Source: Chloroflexota bacterium (GTDB taxonomy: Bacteria; Chloroflexota; Dehalococcoidia; Lucifugimonadales; Lucifugimonadaceae). Taken from it: a DNA stretch of 14,423 bases. The stretch is from the NCBI GenBank assembly GCA_030831265.1, contig JAURLM010000130.1, positions 1 to 14,423 of the forward strand, read 5' to 3'. Position numbers and translations under genes: made by a program. Under the pieces are notes generated by a model. That model made no database searches, was not told where the DNA came from, and saw only the letters and a program-made list of their open reading frames with translations. Positions within the stretch are counted from its first letter, which is position 1. Each line of letters opens with the position of its first letter. Of this stretch, positions 1-6,222 are shown piece by piece.

Positions 1-1063
1 CATGAACATCCAGGCCCAGCCAGTGTGATGTGCCGTGCATGTAGTACGGGAGGAACCCTCGGTCTGCGATGACCTTCTCCAATTCGCCTTCGAGGATACC
101 CATATCGATAAGTCCCTGTGTCAGGACTTTTAGCGCCGTGTCATGAACGTCCATCACGCCGTTGCCGGGTTTAGCTGCGGCTATTCCAGCCTCATTAGCC
201 GCAAGGACCAGTTCGTAGATCTCTTTTTGTTCCGGCGTGAATTTGCCGTTCACCGGCCACGTTCGAGTTACATCGGCTGAATAGAACTCGTATTCGGCAC
301 CTGCGTCTATGAGCAATAGGTCACCGTCAGCAATTTGGTCCCTGTTGCTGATGTAGTGCAGGATGCAGGAGTTTGCACCTGATGCGACGATGGACGGGTA
401 GCCGTTGCGCGTCGAGCCGCGTCGGCGAAATTCCACCTCCATCTCTGCCTGCACCTCGTACTCATACCTACCGGGCTTTGCAACCCTGAACGCCGTGTCG
501 AACCCTGCCTTCGTAAACTCAATCGCTTTTTCCAACCATGCGATCTCTGTTGGCGACTTGATAAGTCGCATCTGATCGATAACCGGCAGGGGGTCGATAA
601 GAGCCGTAAGCGCCTTCTCTCCGCGCTGCACAGTGCGCCGACGTTTGATTACCTGATCCGTCAGAAATTCGTCCAGCTTCTTGTCTGTCCCAACCGGGTA
701 GTAGACCTTCTCGTAGTCCGCTATCAAGGCAGCTAACTCTTTTTCAAGGTCGGCCGATGAAAACGCGGTGTCTGCCCCGTATTTTTCCTTCGCCGCTTCA
801 ATGCCGGTACGCAGACCTGTCCACGTCTCTAGCTTGGGGTCACGCGGCAGCACGAAGAGGGCATATGGCTCAGTATGACCCGGACGAAACACTGCCACAG
901 CATCGGGTTCATGAAACCCGGTCAGGTACCAGAATGTCGACTGCTGCCTGAACTCGAAATCGATGTCGTTGTTACGTGTGGCAAGGTGGCCGGCAGGGAT
1001 GATGACAGCGCCATCCGTGATCTGTTCAAGTAACCGCCGCCTGCGCTCTGCGAACTGATCCAT
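1..1063 (-). CDS. pepP: Xaa-Pro aminopeptidase (aminopeptidase P, M24B), 3' end cut by window edge
   Basis: Metallopeptidase that removes an N-terminal residue preceding proline; cytoplasmic in the family. The window holds residues 1-354 with no in-frame stop, and the gene runs off the left edge. An aminopeptidase P N-terminal domain fills roughly residues 1-170 (FWYLTGFHEPDAV near the start is typical), followed by the pita-bread M24 domain. Three of the five dinuclear-metal ligands are visible: D253 in LLLIDAGAE, D264 in SADVTRTWP, and H347 in HGTSHWLGLDVH. They correspond to E. coli PepP D260, D271 and H354, with the same 11-residue spacing between the aspartates. The last visible residue, H354, matches the E. 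coli catalytic His361. The two glutamate ligands lie outside the window. The ATG start has AGGGA six bases upstream. The gene is divergent from the 719-residue gene across a structured intergenic region. The family assignment is firm; peptide specificity is inferred. Confidence 0.95.
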   Translation of the reverse strand, partial: MDQFAERRRRLLEQITDGAVIIPAGHLATRNNDIDFEFRQQSTFWYLTGFHEPDAVAVFRPGHTEPYALFVLPRDPKLETWTGLRTGIEAAKEKYGADTAFSSADLEKELAALIADYEKVYYPVGTDKKLDEFLTDQVIKRRRTVQRGEKALTALIDPLPVIDQMRLIKSPTEIAWLEKAIEFTKAGFDTAFRVAKPGRYEYEVQAEMEVEFRRRGSTRNGYPSIVASGANSCILHYISNRDQIADGDLLLIDAGAEYEFYSADVTRTWPVNGKFTPEQKEIYELVLAANEAGIAAAKPGNGVMDVHDTALKVLTQGLIDMGILEGELEKVIADRGFLPYYMHGTSHWLGLDVH

Positions 1064-1163
1064 TTCAAATCCCTGTACTGATGACCTATGTCCGTTGAAC
1101 GATTGCTTACAAACCGATGGGGTCGGTTGGCTTACTGTGTTATTTGATTGTGACGGTCGTGGC

Positions 1164-1189
1164 TTGTACCGTCCAGTTTGGCGGTACAA
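1164..1189. repeat. Long imperfect inverted repeat (11-bp stem)
   Basis: TTGTACCG and CCA on the left pair with TGG and CGGTACAA on the right. A single bulged T at 1172 interrupts the left arm, and the loop is GTT. No T-run follows on either strand, so a rho-independent terminator is unlikely. As DNA it could be a dimeric repressor operator; as RNA it would be a stable hairpin in the leader of the 719-residue protein gene. Confidence 0.55.
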
Positions 1190-1333
1190 CGGCATCGGGA
1201 ATAAGTTCATGGAACTTCGAGGCTATGCCAAGACTGCATAGGCAAAAAGTTCAATACCGATCATCAGGTGCCCAAGCACGGATGGTTACTTTCGCGATTC
1301 GCTTGTTACCCGGTTAGCACATTATTAGGTTGG

Positions 1334-1360
1334 GGAATCGTGCGCGATCGCGTCGATTCC
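1334..1360. repeat. Nested inverted repeat just upstream of the 719-residue protein gene
   Basis: GGAATCG (1334-1340) and CGATTCC (1354-1360) are exact reverse complements, and they flank the perfect 10-bp palindrome CGCGATCGCG (1343-1352). The element ends 25 bases before the ribosome binding site at 1386. It would be translated if the gene began at TTG 1330. Its structured nature and the Arg-rich peptide it would encode both argue that it is non-coding leader or operator DNA. Confidence 0.5.
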
Positions 1361-1385
1361 AGAGATGGAAACAAGCTCCAATAAC

Positions 1386-1389
1386 GGAG
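1386..1389 (+). promoter_or_regulatory. Ribosome binding site deciding the start of the 719-residue protein
   Basis: GGAG lies nine bases before ATG 1399. The frame stays open upstream to TTG 1330, but no Shine-Dalgarno sequence precedes that codon and the extra 23 codons overlap an inverted repeat. The ATG start is therefore preferred. Confidence 0.6.
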
Positions 1390-1398
1390 TGCGGTCTA

Positions 1399-3558
1399 AT
1401 GCGTCGTCTAGATGCGAGGACATTCACGGAAATAGCGCTTTCGTTGATGCCGCTGTCAAATGCGCCAACGTGGGTCAAAGCCCTGTGGATTGAGCAGGAA
1501 CTGGAAGAGCGCGGTCTCTGGCGAGATGACGTATTCGAGTTGATTCGACCGTTCCTTGTGGCAAATCGGCCCAAGACTGGGAACGCTAAGCCCGGGGCAA
1601 ACAAGAGTCCGGCTAAAAGCCTTGTTGATCCTGATCTTCCGGCAATAGCTCCTCAAACTGTCAAACCGCAATTTACAGTCTCCAGGCCGACACAGAGTCC
1701 CATCGAGGTGAAATGGAACTCGGACTATCGTGATGACGGTAGCCCGGAATTCGAGCCAGCCCGTCATGTCGATCTGCATGAAGTCGAAAGCTCGACTCCG
1801 ATCGCAGGCCAAACAGAAGCTGCTGAAGCAGGTGCAGCGTTCGGCGAAGGTTCCCTCACATGGCGAGATGGACTAGAGCCGGAGGGCGGGGATGCCCCGG
1901 CTGTGCTTGAAGGCTATGACCCACCGATCGCCTCGCTGAATGTCGATGACCTGACGCCTGAACAGGCGGAGCTTGCATCGATGATGCACCTGTTGGCCGT
2001 GTCGACACGGCTTGACGATCTGGTCGATGAGGCAGGAATTCCTGGCGACGTTCACGAATCTGCTATTAATGCTGCTGTTGCCCCCGTTATTCAGGAGCCA
2101 TCTGAACCGGTGGACGAGGTGGCGTTTGAAGCCGTAGTGGAACCGGTTGAAGACATTCCCCAGCCGACCACTGACGAGGTCGCTGTAGAGGTTGTCGAGG
2201 TTGAAGAGAAGCCTCACATTGCGGTTGACGCCCCGGATTCACATTCGGAGCTTCCTGAGATTGGCGTGGCTGATGACGTTGATAGTCACATTGGAAAACG
2301 TAATTCGGCTGCCTGGCCGTTAAGCCCGGACTTCGATCCGTTCATGATCAATGAGGCCGGTTTCTGGTTCGATTCGCTTGCTGAACAGCGCGGCACGGCT
2401 GAAATTATCTCGCCTGAGCCAGAGCCAGAGCCAGAGCCAGAGCCAGCGGTGCTCAATGAAATAAATTGGATTGAACCTGTTTCCTCTGTCGATCCTGATA
2501 TCACGAGCTGGTCACCCGACGGGGCAGCCGGAGCTGCTGACCTGCAACAGGCATTGGCGTACGAAGAGTTGTTCAATGAGATGGATGACCCTGATACGCC
2601 TGCAGTGGAACCAACGCCAGAGCCAGTTATGGATGTGGTTGCGGAGCAGGAAACTGTTGTCGGAGAAGTGGTGCCGGAAGCGACCGTGATACCTGCTGAA
2701 GAACAGGTAGTAGATGATGCTGCTTTACCGGTCGCACCCGTTCTGCATGTTGCAGCCGACGCTCAACCACCAGAGCCTGTCCCTGTCGTTGAACTAGTAT
2801 CGGAAAAGGTCATCCCTGTAGAGACGCAGAGTTCACAGGAGATTGGTTTCAGGTCAACGAAACGGACCGCAAGTAAAAAGATTCGTAAATCTGGTGCTGA
2901 ACCAGTGACTCAGAAATCGACTGCGAAGAAGGCCGCAGAAAATAACCGACAGGTAAAAGCTGAAAAATCAGCCAAACCTGCATCGGCGAAACCTGCTATG
3001 AAAATTGCTCCTGCGAAGATCACGAAACCTGTGACGAGACGCGCTCCTCAGCAAGCGAAAACGAGCGGTAAACCTGTTACTTCTGCCGGTGCATCGCATC
3101 CCGCTCCTGGATCGGATAAGCCTGAATCGAAGCGTGTCTCTAAAGTTGTACAGGCTGTTCCTGCTGCAAAACCAGCGAAGCCCGGCCAAAAGTTGGTGGC
3201 AGCCAGGCAGGCTTCCCGAACAGGAAAAATCGTAGCGAAAGCTCCTGCAAAGTCCCGAAAGTCCCCGCTGGAAAAGAACCGAGGCGAGGCATCGCGTACC
3301 ATACAACCCGAACGACTTGACGCAGCTGCACTGGCGGAGCTGTTAGGGCTGCATGTCGATGGGACTTCACTGAATGAAGCCGGGCTGTTGTTCCTTTCTT
3401 CGACCTTGAAATCCGGTGCAGGAAACTGGGATGTCAGCGAGCAGCAATTGCTGGATGCGCTGGAAAAATTGAAGAACGTCAAGTACCCGGCTATATGGAA
3501 GAGCGCAATTGAGCAGTCGTTGAATATCCACCGTCGATTGCGCCGACCTGCATCCTGA
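1399..3558 (+). CDS. Unrecognised 719-residue protein with acidic and basic low-complexity halves
   Basis: I do not recognise this protein. Four zones are visible. Residues 1-60 form a compact, probably helical, Trp-containing segment (TWVKALWIEQELEERGLW). Residues about 65-480 are acidic and rich in Glu, Asp, Val, Pro and Ala, including (EP)5 at 340-349 from a hexanucleotide repeat. Residues about 484-635 are strongly basic, rich in Lys, Ala and Pro with motifs such as SKKIRKSG and KPAKPGQK, resembling histone H1/AlgP-like tails. Residues about 638-719 look like a folded helical domain (LDAAALAELLGLHVDG, then WDVSEQQLLDALEKL) ending in RRLRR. There is no signal peptide or membrane segment, so a cytoplasmic, mostly disordered protein is expected. 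The basic part suggests nucleic-acid or polyanion binding; this is inference. The gene stands alone, divergent from pepP and convergent with tatD. Its reading frame is long and uninterrupted, so it is very likely a real gene. Confidence 0.85.
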   Translation: MRRLDARTFTEIALSLMPLSNAPTWVKALWIEQELEERGLWRDDVFELIRPFLVANRPKTGNAKPGANKSPAKSLVDPDLPAIAPQTVKPQFTVSRPTQSPIEVKWNSDYRDDGSPEFEPARHVDLHEVESSTPIAGQTEAAEAGAAFGEGSLTWRDGLEPEGGDAPAVLEGYDPPIASLNVDDLTPEQAELASMMHLLAVSTRLDDLVDEAGIPGDVHESAINAAVAPVIQEPSEPVDEVAFEAVVEPVEDIPQPTTDEVAVEVVEVEEKPHIAVDAPDSHSELPEIGVADDVDSHIGKRNSAAWPLSPDFDPFMINEAGFWFDSLAEQRGTAEIISPEPEPEPEPEPAVLNEINWIEPVSSVDPDITSWSPDGAAGAADLQQALAYEELFNEMDDPDTPAVEPTPEPVMDVVAEQETVVGEVVPEATVIPAEEQVVDDAALPVAPVLHVAADAQPPEPVPVVELVSEKVIPVETQSSQEIGFRSTKRTASKKIRKSGAEPVTQKSTAKKAAENNRQVKAEKSAKPASAKPAMKIAPAKITKPVTRRAPQQAKTSGKPVTSAGASHPAPGSDKPESKRVSKVVQAVPAAKPAKPGQKLVAARQASRTGKIVAKAPAKSRKSPLEKNRGEASRTIQPERLDAAALAELLGLHVDGTSLNEAGLLFLSSTLKSGAGNWDVSEQQLLDALEKLKNVKYPAIWKSAIEQSLNIHRRLRRPAS
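2416..2445 (+). repeat. Tandem hexanucleotide repeat (GAGCCA)5
   Basis: Five uninterrupted copies of GAGCCA encode (Glu-Pro)5 inside the acidic part of the 719-residue protein. The unit is two codons, so gain or loss of copies changes length without a frameshift. A further CCAGAGCCA occurs near 2618-2626 in a similar TPEP context. Confidence 0.9.
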
Positions 3559-4407
3559 TCAGTTCTCCAGTAGCTTCCGTGCTGCGTCGCTGCGATCACC
3601 GAGCATCGTCAGCGCGTTCTCGGAAGTGCGCTCCATGACATCTTGCACAGTCATGCCACGGATTTCCGCCAGCTTGCTGGCAACCTCAGACAGATGCCAC
3701 GGCTCCGTCCACTTCATCCGGTCCTTCTTGAAAGGCTGAGGGTAGGAATCGCTCTCAAGCACTATCCGATCCATAGGCAAAATGGCCGCTGCCTCTTGCA
3801 GCCGCCTCAGCCTGAGCAACGGGCGCGCGAATGACACCATGAAACCTTCATCGACGAGTGCCTTGGCCGTCGTAACGTCGCCCTGGAAGTAGTGCGCCGC
3901 TCCGCCATGTTCGGCCGCATTCGACTCACGGAGCACCTGCCATGCAGCGGGCCACGCTGAATTTGCCTCCGGGTCGTCACCGGGCTCTCGCACGTGGAAA
4001 ACGACCGGTAACCCGTGCTTTCGGGCGATGCCGATCTGTGCTTGAAATGCCTCAGCCTGGATATCTACCCAGCTGGCTCCGCCGGGCGTGGGTCGTTCGA
4101 GCACATGCTGCTGATGGTCTATTCCCACCTCGCTCATCACCACTACATTCCTGTCAGCTGCCATCTCATCAAGCGAAGCTACATCAGCGGCTGTCAGCGG
4201 CCCTGTGAGATCGGTGGGATGAACTCCTACCCCCGCCAGCAACTGTGGATACTGGCTTGCCAGTTCGACGCAGCGTCGGCTGTCGACAACCGTTACTCCT
4301 GCGATAACAATGGCGCCGACACTCGCCTCGGCCGCCCGCTGCAAAATGCCCCCCAACTCTGCGCTATCGTGCTGTTGGATGTGGGCATGTACGTCGATGA
4401 ACTTCAT
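3559..4407 (-). CDS. TatD-family metal-dependent hydrolase
   Basis: TIM-barrel hydrolase of the amidohydrolase superfamily. Family members include 3'-5' DNases and proofreading or quality-control enzymes, but the substrate of this one is not evident. All expected divalent-metal ligands are present: H7 and H9 (DVHAH), E93 (SEVGID), H138 (VVFHVRE), H172 (AAHYFQGD) and D220 (LESDSYP). The length of 282 residues is somewhat over the usual 260. The last-strand motif is LESDSYP rather than the common ETDSP/ETDAP, and a K-rich stretch follows it. The start overlaps the flavodoxin gene stop as ATGA (4407-4404), which implies translational coupling, and AAGAAGA lies just ahead. The stop abuts that of the convergent 719-residue gene. 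The family call is firm; DNase activity is not shown. Confidence 0.93.
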   Translation of the reverse strand: MKFIDVHAHIQQHDSAELGGILQRAAEASVGAIVIAGVTVVDSRRCVELASQYPQLLAGVGVHPTDLTGPLTAADVASLDEMAADRNVVVMSEVGIDHQQHVLERPTPGGASWVDIQAEAFQAQIGIARKHGLPVVFHVREPGDDPEANSAWPAAWQVLRESNAAEHGGAAHYFQGDVTTAKALVDEGFMVSFARPLLRLRRLQEAAAILPMDRIVLESDSYPQPFKKDRMKWTEPWHLSEVASKLAEIRGMTVQDVMERTSENALTMLGDRSDAARKLLEN

Positions 4408-4955
4408 TCTTCTTTAGAGTCCAACCCTGAAGACGGGTGTCGTAGATGGCTCGTGAACAGGTCGCCGACCTTGCGACCCCAGCTGCGGATCGCATCCCAG
4501 TTTCGTTGATCCCCCTGTGGCGTGCCTGCAATCCGGTCCATGATGCGCAGGCAAATGGGAAGGTTCTTTCTGTCGAAGGAACCGTGGAACAGCGCAGTCG
4601 ATACAGGTGACACGGCGGGAGCGAATTCACTGAGTGTTGAGATGATTTCGTTGTGCTCACGCAGTGCCATCTTTGGATTTTTTACACCGAGCATCCCTGT
4701 TGTGAACATCGCTACGGGTAAATTGGCAAGTCGTTCGGCGTTTCCAATAACGAATAGCGAGGCGCGTGGCAGCCAGTTCTGTCCGTATGCTGGGGAGCCG
4801 ATGACTATTCCGTCGTACTTGGACAAATCCAGTTCAGGATTTGCGTAAAGAACATCCACGTCAAACCCGGCCGAAGTCAGTTCTTCAGCAATTGCGGCGG
4901 CAACATCTCGGGTGGATCCGAAGCGTGATGCGTATGTGACGAGGATTCTTGGCAT
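4404..4955 (-). CDS. Flavodoxin-domain protein (HemG/Flavodoxin_5-like)
   Basis: FMN-binding flavodoxin fold, 183 residues, probably a cytoplasmic electron carrier or oxidoreductase. The N-terminal phosphate-binding loop is TYASRFGSTRDVA (residues 7-19). The second FMN loop is GSPAYGQNW (53-61), and a C-terminal DQRNWDAI (149-156) resembles the Asp/Trp motif near the end of HemG-type proteins. HemG is a menaquinone-dependent protoporphyrinogen IX dehydrogenase. No haem genes are visible here, so that role is only one possibility, and the residues after the second loop differ from HemG. It is the first gene of a two-gene minus-strand unit with TatD. The start is ATG 4955 with only a weak GGT upstream. 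The C-terminal tail (about 170-183) is polar and probably disordered. Confidence 0.85.
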   Translation of the reverse strand: MPRILVTYASRFGSTRDVAAAIAEELTSAGFDVDVLYANPELDLSKYDGIVIGSPAYGQNWLPRASLFVIGNAERLANLPVAMFTTGMLGVKNPKMALREHNEIISTLSEFAPAVSPVSTALFHGSFDRKNLPICLRIMDRIAGTPQGDQRNWDAIRSWGRKVGDLFTSHLRHPSSGLDSKEE

Positions 4956-5186
4956 ATGACCAGTCTACGTGCTGTACGAGTGGCGGTAAGCAAGAGACTT
5001 TGCCATTGCGTTGAATACTGGTGAGATTCAACTGTGTGCGAATCATGATTGCAAACACGTAGACATGTCGTTCGGCGTGTTGGGACTCCTCAACATATCT
5101 CATCACCGTGTAGACTGCCGCCGTTGGTTCCAGCAATCAATGCTCAGGCTGTGATGCCTGCTATTTCACGAGTAGAGGAAAACACG
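4956..5186. promoter_or_regulatory. Divergent promoter region with inverted repeats
   Basis: This 231-bp gap lies between the flavodoxin gene and the first mannonate dehydratase-like gene. It carries a perfect 7-bp inverted repeat with a 9-base spacer (GTTGAAT 5010-5016, ATTCAAC 5026-5032), which has the size of a classical dimeric-repressor operator. A second inverted pair is GTCTACGTG (4963-4971) and CACGTAGAC (5056-5064), 84 bp apart, with a further GTAGAC at 5110-5115. A short hairpin CAGGC/GCCTG spans 5145-5160. I could not place -35/-10 boxes with confidence. An open frame from TTG 5049 joins the downstream gene but is judged non-coding. Confidence 0.4.
5174..5179 (+). promoter_or_regulatory. 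Ribosome binding site deciding the start of mannonate dehydratase-like gene 1
   Basis: AGAGGA lies seven bases before ATG 5187. The peptide beginning there (MRPAFGQ) aligns with the start of the second copy (MRIGFKF), so the longer frame from TTG 5049 is rejected. Confidence 0.75.
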
Positions 5187-6167
5187 ATGCGACCCGCTTT
5201 CGGACAGTTTCGAGACGCCACGCCGGAGTTCTTGCAGTACGCCGCCCAGTACGGCGCAACCGACATTCTGCTGAACACTCCGAACCTTCCCAGCTACAAC
5301 GGTACATGGTCGCTACATGACCTCGTGAAGCTGCGGCTTACGGTAGAAAGCTGGGGCCTTAAGCTGTCTGCACTGGAGAACGTGCCGACCCAGTTCTACG
5401 ACCACATCATGCTGAATGGCCCGAAGCGTGACGAACAGATCGAGAACATGATTACGACGGTTCGCAACATCGCCCGCGCAGGCATCCCCATCTTCGGCTA
5501 CAACTGGATGCCGTCACATGTGTGGCGCACCACTCCCAAGCTGATCCGCGGCGGCGCTGTGGCGACTGCGTTCAACCTGAAGGAGGCTGAGAAGATGCCT
5601 CTGACTCACGGTCGCGAGTACACCGAAGAGGAGATGTGGGAGAACCTCGAATACTGGATCAAGATCATCACGCCCATCGCTGAAGAAGAAGGCGTGCGGC
5701 TGGGGATTCACCCGTGTGACCCACCTGCAGAAAAGCTCGGTGGCATCCCGCAGCTTTTCAGGTCTTACGACAATTACCGTCGTTACCTGTCCATTTATGA
5801 ATCACCGAACTGTGCAATCGAGTTTTGCCAGGGGACGGTTTCGGAGATGGCAGACTCAGCGGGCGACGCACTGTACGAGTTCATCGACGAGATGGTGCGG
5901 CGGGACAAGGTCCTGTACGTTCACTTCCGTAACGTGTCAGCCCCGAACCCGAACGAGTTCCATGAGGAGTTCATCAATACCGGCCACGTTGACATGTACC
6001 GGGCGATGAAGACCTACCATAACGCCGGTTACAAGAGCTTCTTCATCGATGACCATGTGCCGCACACGCACCAGGACACCGCGTGGGGTCACCGTGGCCG
6101 AGCTTTCGCAAATGGCTACATCCAGGCAATGATCGAGGCCGTGACCAAGCAGGCCGCCGGGAAGTAG
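5187..6167 (+). CDS. Mannonate dehydratase-like TIM-barrel protein, copy 1
   Basis: UxuA-like TIM barrel of 326 residues, shorter than E. coli UxuA (about 394). UxuA dehydrates D-mannonate to 2-keto-3-deoxygluconate. Family hallmarks in order: GYNWMP (104-109), GIHPCDPP with H175, EFCQGT with C214, YVHFRNV with H246, NTGHVDMY (264-271), IDDH with D289/H290, and GHRGRAFANGYIQ (301-313). H175, C214, H246 and D289 match the Mn ligands described for the Streptococcus suis enzyme (H199, C237, H266, D310). The position before GHRGR, a likely catalytic Tyr in the family, is W300 here. This copy resembles the gene at 9299-10294 along its whole length. It is the first gene of the plus-strand run. Mannonate as the actual substrate is uncertain; a related sugar acid is equally possible. 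Confidence 0.85.
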   Translation: MRPAFGQFRDATPEFLQYAAQYGATDILLNTPNLPSYNGTWSLHDLVKLRLTVESWGLKLSALENVPTQFYDHIMLNGPKRDEQIENMITTVRNIARAGIPIFGYNWMPSHVWRTTPKLIRGGAVATAFNLKEAEKMPLTHGREYTEEEMWENLEYWIKIITPIAEEEGVRLGIHPCDPPAEKLGGIPQLFRSYDNYRRYLSIYESPNCAIEFCQGTVSEMADSAGDALYEFIDEMVRRDKVLYVHFRNVSAPNPNEFHEEFINTGHVDMYRAMKTYHNAGYKSFFIDDHVPHTHQDTAWGHRGRAFANGYIQAMIEAVTKQAAGK

Positions 6168-6174
6168 GCGTGAA

Positions 6175-6222
6175 AAACGGCGCGGTTGATAGGTCTTGTT
6201 ATAGTCCATCGCCGCGCCGTTT
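6175..6222. terminator. Strong hairpin after mannonate dehydratase-like gene 1 (possible terminator or attenuator)
   Basis: AAACGGCGCGG (6175-6185) pairs perfectly with CCGCGCCGTTT (6212-6222). Inside, GATAGG and CCATC can pair further with one bulged A. On the plus strand only three T follow, whereas on the minus strand the stem is followed by TTTTT. Termination of plus-strand transcripts would therefore be leaky, which could lower expression of the following genes relative to the first. A stabilising 3' hairpin is the alternative. Confidence 0.6.

Larger units (their letters stand above)
1064..1398. promoter_or_regulatory. Divergent intergenic region with a run of stem-loops
   Basis: This 335-bp gap separates the pepP-like gene from the gene of the 719-residue protein and must hold promoters for both. 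I see no convincing paired -35/-10 boxes and no tRNA fold. It contains several inverted repeats in order: 1112-1128 (AACCGA/TCGGTT, loop of 5), 1164-1189 (11 bp with one bulged T), 1203-1217 (AAGTTC/GAACTT, loop of 3), 1221-1243 (CTATGC/GCATAG core, loop of 7) and 1334-1360 (GGAATCG/CGATTCC around a CGCGATCGCG palindrome). None is followed by a clear T-tract, so terminators are unlikely. They could be operators, a structured 5' leader of the plus-strand gene, or an unannotated small RNA. Confidence 0.5.

Noticed and set aside
1164..1243. tRNA or rho-independent terminator in the hairpin cluster
   Set aside because: The stems do not form a cloverleaf, no canonical T-loop GGTTCRA sequence is placed correctly, and no T-tract follows any stem.
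1117..1317. Small plus-strand open frame (66 codons) in the intergenic region
   Set aside because: It has no clear ribosome binding site or family similarity, and it runs through four of the stem-loops. Non-coding structure explains the region better.
1330..1398. Upstream TTG start of the 719-residue protein adding 23 residues
   Set aside because: There is no Shine-Dalgarno ahead of the TTG, the segment overlaps a nested inverted repeat, and ATG 1399 has GGAG at good spacing.
3048..3599. Minus-strand open frame of 183 codons under the basic part of the 719-residue protein and the TatD end
   Set aside because: Its Ser/Phe/Ala-rich peptide simply mirrors Lys/Ala/Pro codons on the other strand, and it overlaps two well-supported genes.
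5049..5186. N-terminal extension of mannonate dehydratase-like copy 1 from TTG 5049
   Set aside because: The paralogue starts at the position equal to ATG 5187, which has AGAGGA upstream. The extension covers the promoter region.
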